From positions 1-6,864 of the forward strand of contig JAAXGS010000074.1 in assembly GCA_012271225.1 (NCBI GenBank): 6,864 bases of DNA. Direction: 5' to 3'. Shown here piece by piece: positions 5,405-6,864 of this stretch. The notes beneath the pieces are model-generated. The model did no database searches and was not told the origin of the DNA. It worked only from the letters and a program-made list of their open reading frames with translations. The stretch is from Dehalococcoidia bacterium (GTDB taxonomy: Bacteria; Chloroflexota; Dehalococcoidia; UBA6926). Positions within the stretch are counted from its first letter, which is position 1, and every line of letters starts with the position of its first letter. The position numbers and the translations under genes are program-made.

Positions 5405-5639
5405 CTCCTCCCCGTCGGCGCGGCCCGCCAAGGGCGGAGTCGGCAACTTCTCCGGCGTCACCGTTCCGGGGCCGGGAGGACGTGATCGGGCTGAATGCGG
5501 CGCGGTCGAGGCGTTCGTTTCGTTCCCCGCGCGGGAACGGGCGGATCCACGCGGCCAACAGCGGCAAGGGCGTGCGGCGTCCGGTCTATGAGCGGCGTGA
5601 GGCGGCGGCCGGAACGTTCCCCGTTCAGGCGCGGCGGAG
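5405..5639. other. Convergent intergenic region with hairpins, no T-tract terminator
   Basis: Two transcripts meet here. GACTCC (5403-5408, starting in the stop codon of the coiled-coil gene) pairs with GGAGTC (5436-5441) and can enclose GCCC/GGGC (5423-5426 with 5432-5435). A second stem, CGTTCCC/GGGAACG (5521-5527 and 5533-5539, 5-nt loop), is a good candidate for a bidirectional end structure. GGAACGTTCC at 5611-5620 is a 10-bp palindrome near the speB stop. None is followed by a run of T on either strand. Open frames here are Arg-rich and have poorly placed ribosome sites, so I do not call a gene. Confidence 0.5.
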
Positions 5640-6563
5640 TCAGGCCGCGCGGTGTGCCAGCGCGTATCCGATGAGCTTGTAGGTGAGGCGGGCGGCTGTG
5701 AATGCCGCGTGGGCCGGCCCCTCGGCCGGCGCAAGCTCCATCACGTCAAAGCCGACGATGCGTGAGCGGCGCGACGCGGCCCACAGCACGTTCAGCGCCT
5801 CCTGCCAGGAGAGGCCGCCCGGCTCAGGCGTTCCCACGGCCGGCATGACCGCGGGGTCCAGCGCGTCCAGGTCGATGGTCACGTACAGCGTCTCCCCCAG
5901 CCCCGTCAGGAGTTCCTCAACGGAGGCGGGGCTCTCATACAGCCCGGGCGTGTACGGATGCACCCCCGTCACGGCATCATTGCGAATGTGCTCGCTCTCC
6001 TCAAGGCTCATGCTGCGAATGCCGGCCTGAACAACCGCGCCCGCGCCGGAGACGGTCTCCCGCACGCGGCGCATGACGCAGGCGTGGCTGTGCCGGCTGC
6101 CCTGATAGCTGTTCCGCAGGTCTGCGTGCGCGTCAAGCTGCAGGACGGAGAGATCAGGGAAACGCCGGGCGAGCGCGCGCACTGCGCCGATTGTGAGCGT
6201 ATGCTCGCCGCCGATCAGGACAGGGAGCTTGCCCGCATCCGCAAGCGCGCCGATGGCGCGCTCCACGCGCTCCACGTTCTCCTCCGGGCCGGAGACGGCC
6301 GGCTCAAGCGCGGGCAGCGTGGCGATGCCCCACTGGCTCGGCTCGAGATCAAGGTCCGGCTCATAGAGCTCCAGATAGCGTGACGCCTCAATGACGGCGC
6401 GCGGGCCGTCACGCGACCCCGCGCGGTATGAGACGGTCCCGTCATAGCCCGCCGGAAGAATCGCGGCGGCCGCCCGGGCGTAATCCGCGTCATCGCCGTC
6501 CAGGGCGGCAAAGCTCCACGCGAGATTTGGGGAAAATGCGCCGCCGTTCTGATCAGACGGCAT
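5640..6563 (-). CDS. speB: Agmatinase-family ureohydrolase
   Basis: The 307-residue cytosolic enzyme belongs to the arginase/agmatinase superfamily, which hydrolyses a guanidino group to an amine and urea at a two-manganese centre. The expected metal ligands are present: His121 in IGGEHT (118-122), Asp144, His146 and Asp148 in LDAHADLR (143-150), and Asp231 and Asp233 in TIDLDALDP (229-237). SYRAGSRDGP (45-54), SHACVMRRV (159-167), GTPEPGG (244-250) and DVMELAP (273-279) are the other family landmarks and fit agmatinases better than arginases. The substrate could be agmatine (giving putrescine) or, as reported for Thermus, N1-aminopropylagmatine (giving spermidine). The ATG at 6561-6563 is the first start after an in-frame stop at 6573-6575, but has no recognisable ribosome site. 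It lies 62 bases downstream of speD on the same strand, consistent with a polyamine operon. Length is normal. Confidence 0.93.
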   Translation of the reverse strand: MPSDQNGGAFSPNLAWSFAALDGDDADYARAAAAILPAGYDGTVSYRAGSRDGPRAVIEASRYLELYEPDLDLEPSQWGIATLPALEPAVSGPEENVERVERAIGALADAGKLPVLIGGEHTLTIGAVRALARRFPDLSVLQLDAHADLRNSYQGSRHSHACVMRRVRETVSGAGAVVQAGIRSMSLEESEHIRNDAVTGVHPYTPGLYESPASVEELLTGLGETLYVTIDLDALDPAVMPAVGTPEPGGLSWQEALNVLWAASRRSRIVGFDVMELAPAEGPAHAAFTAARLTYKLIGYALAHRAA

Positions 6564-6625
6564 CTGAGCACATCACACGCGAGGGAGTGATACAGGGACA
6601 GCCGCGCGGCTGACGGCCCGTCCGT
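6564..6625 (-). repeat. speD-speB intercistronic region with three adjacent hairpins
   Basis: Within 62 bases are a 14-bp perfect palindrome CAGCCGCGCGGCTG (6599-6612), the palindrome GACGGCCCGTC (6612-6622) and an ATCAC/GTGAT stem (6572-6576 with 6587-6591). No purine-rich ribosome site precedes the speB ATG on the minus strand. The structures may affect message stability or speB translation; without a T-run a strong terminator is unlikely. Confidence 0.5.
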
Positions 6626-6864
6626 TCAGAGCGGCTCGCCTGCCGCCGGCGCGGCGGCGGCTGCCCGCTCCGCCTCCGCCCTCTTGTCGGGAAACTCCTC
6701 GAGGCCGCGATCCAGGACCTGCGCCTTGACCTCCGTGATGCCGAAGCGCCCGCGCAACTCGTCGACGGCCCGCTGCGCGTCAAACGGCTTGCAGGAGAAG
6801 ATGTCCACGTTCAGATAGCCCCGATCCGGGAAGGTGTGAACGCTGATGTGGCTCTCCGCGATGA
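6626..6864 (-). CDS. speD: S-adenosylmethionine decarboxylase proenzyme, C-terminal part (partial at window edge)
   Basis: Seventy-eight C-terminal residues are visible; the gene begins beyond position 6864. The enzyme decarboxylates S-adenosylmethionine to supply the aminopropyl donor for spermidine. The proenzyme cuts itself between Glu and Ser, turning Ser into a pyruvoyl cofactor. The visible sequence starts IAESHISVHTFPDRGYLNV: Glu is encoded at 6854-6856 and the cleavage Ser at 6851-6853. The downstream His in SVHTFP and the Cys in DIFSCKP match the catalytic His and Cys of the short bacterial and archaeal class (His68 and Cys83 in Thermotoga maritima). Essentially the whole alpha chain is therefore present and looks active. 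The tail after VLDRGLEEFP is Ala-rich and charged. It is upstream of and on the same strand as speB, so the two are probably cotranscribed. Confidence 0.95.
   Translation of the reverse strand, partial: IAESHISVHTFPDRGYLNVDIFSCKPFDAQRAVDELRGRFGITEVKAQVLDRGLEEFPDKRAEAERAAAAAPAAGEPL

Noticed and set aside
5521..5539. Intrinsic terminator at the CGTTCCC/GGGAACG hairpin
   Set aside because: Neither strand has a T-run after the stem, so only an unspecific structural role is claimed.
5482..5682. Small Arg-rich plus-strand frame in the convergent gap, considered as a ribosomal protein such as L32
   Set aside because: It has no zinc-binding cysteines or ribosomal protein motif, its GTG is almost touching the purine-rich stretch, and it runs into the antisense of speB.
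4589..5734. A 381-codon minus-strand open frame opposite the coiled-coil gene
   Set aside because: It runs antisense to the coiled-coil coding region and the ends of coaD and speB; its Leu/Arg/Ala composition is what the complement of high-GC coding DNA gives, and the plus strand has a strong ribosome site and operon context.
1..6864. Mobile element, CRISPR array, defence or toxin-antitoxin module
   Set aside because: No transposase, integrase, regularly spaced repeat array or recognisable effector gene is present; the coding content is metabolic and housekeeping.

Overview
The window is high-GC bacterial DNA carrying eight protein genes, two of them cut by the window edges. Its character suggests a high-GC Chloroflexota (Thermomicrobia-like) or a similar deep-branching, actinobacteria-like lineage. 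The reasons are the rsmD-coaD pair followed by a coiled-coil gene, the DUF6159-type and DUF3105-type membrane proteins, and the pairing of speD with speB. This placement is inference; no rRNA or marker tree is available here.

Layout. Positions 1-45 (+) look like the last codons of a membrane protein. Positions 46-208 are a convergent intergenic stretch with an unusual set of nested inverted repeats. On the minus strand, reading right to left, come a DUF3105-type membrane-anchored protein (2626-3201), a 328-base gap with a long inverted repeat, a DUF6159-type multipass membrane protein (1437-2297) and, 31 bases later, an acyl-CoA dehydrogenase (209-1405). From about 3490 the plus strand carries an apparent operon: rsmD (3534-4121), coaD (4118-4600, overlapping rsmD by ATGA) and a coiled-coil protein (4706-5404). 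A near-consensus promoter just upstream of rsmD has a palindrome in its spacer and -10. After a convergent gap (5405-5639), the minus strand carries a polyamine pair: the 3' part of speD (6626-6864, running off the window) and, 62 bases downstream, speB (5640-6563).

How the genes work together. rsmD and coaD are housekeeping genes for 16S rRNA guanine methylation and the penultimate step of CoA synthesis, and they often sit together with a coiled-coil gene of unknown role. speD supplies the aminopropyl donor (decarboxylated SAM). speB removes urea either from agmatine, giving putrescine, or from aminopropylagmatine, giving spermidine directly. The acyl-CoA dehydrogenase oxidises an unknown acyl-CoA thioester; its membrane-protein neighbour has no known functional link to it.

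I see no mobile element, CRISPR array, tRNA, rRNA or toxin-antitoxin or defence module. The protein genes are ordinary; the least explained signals are in the intergenic DNA: the rsmD promoter/operator, a diverged duplicated 38-base element upstream of it, a 9-bp inverted repeat upstream of the DUF6159 gene, and the multi-hairpin element at 115-204.
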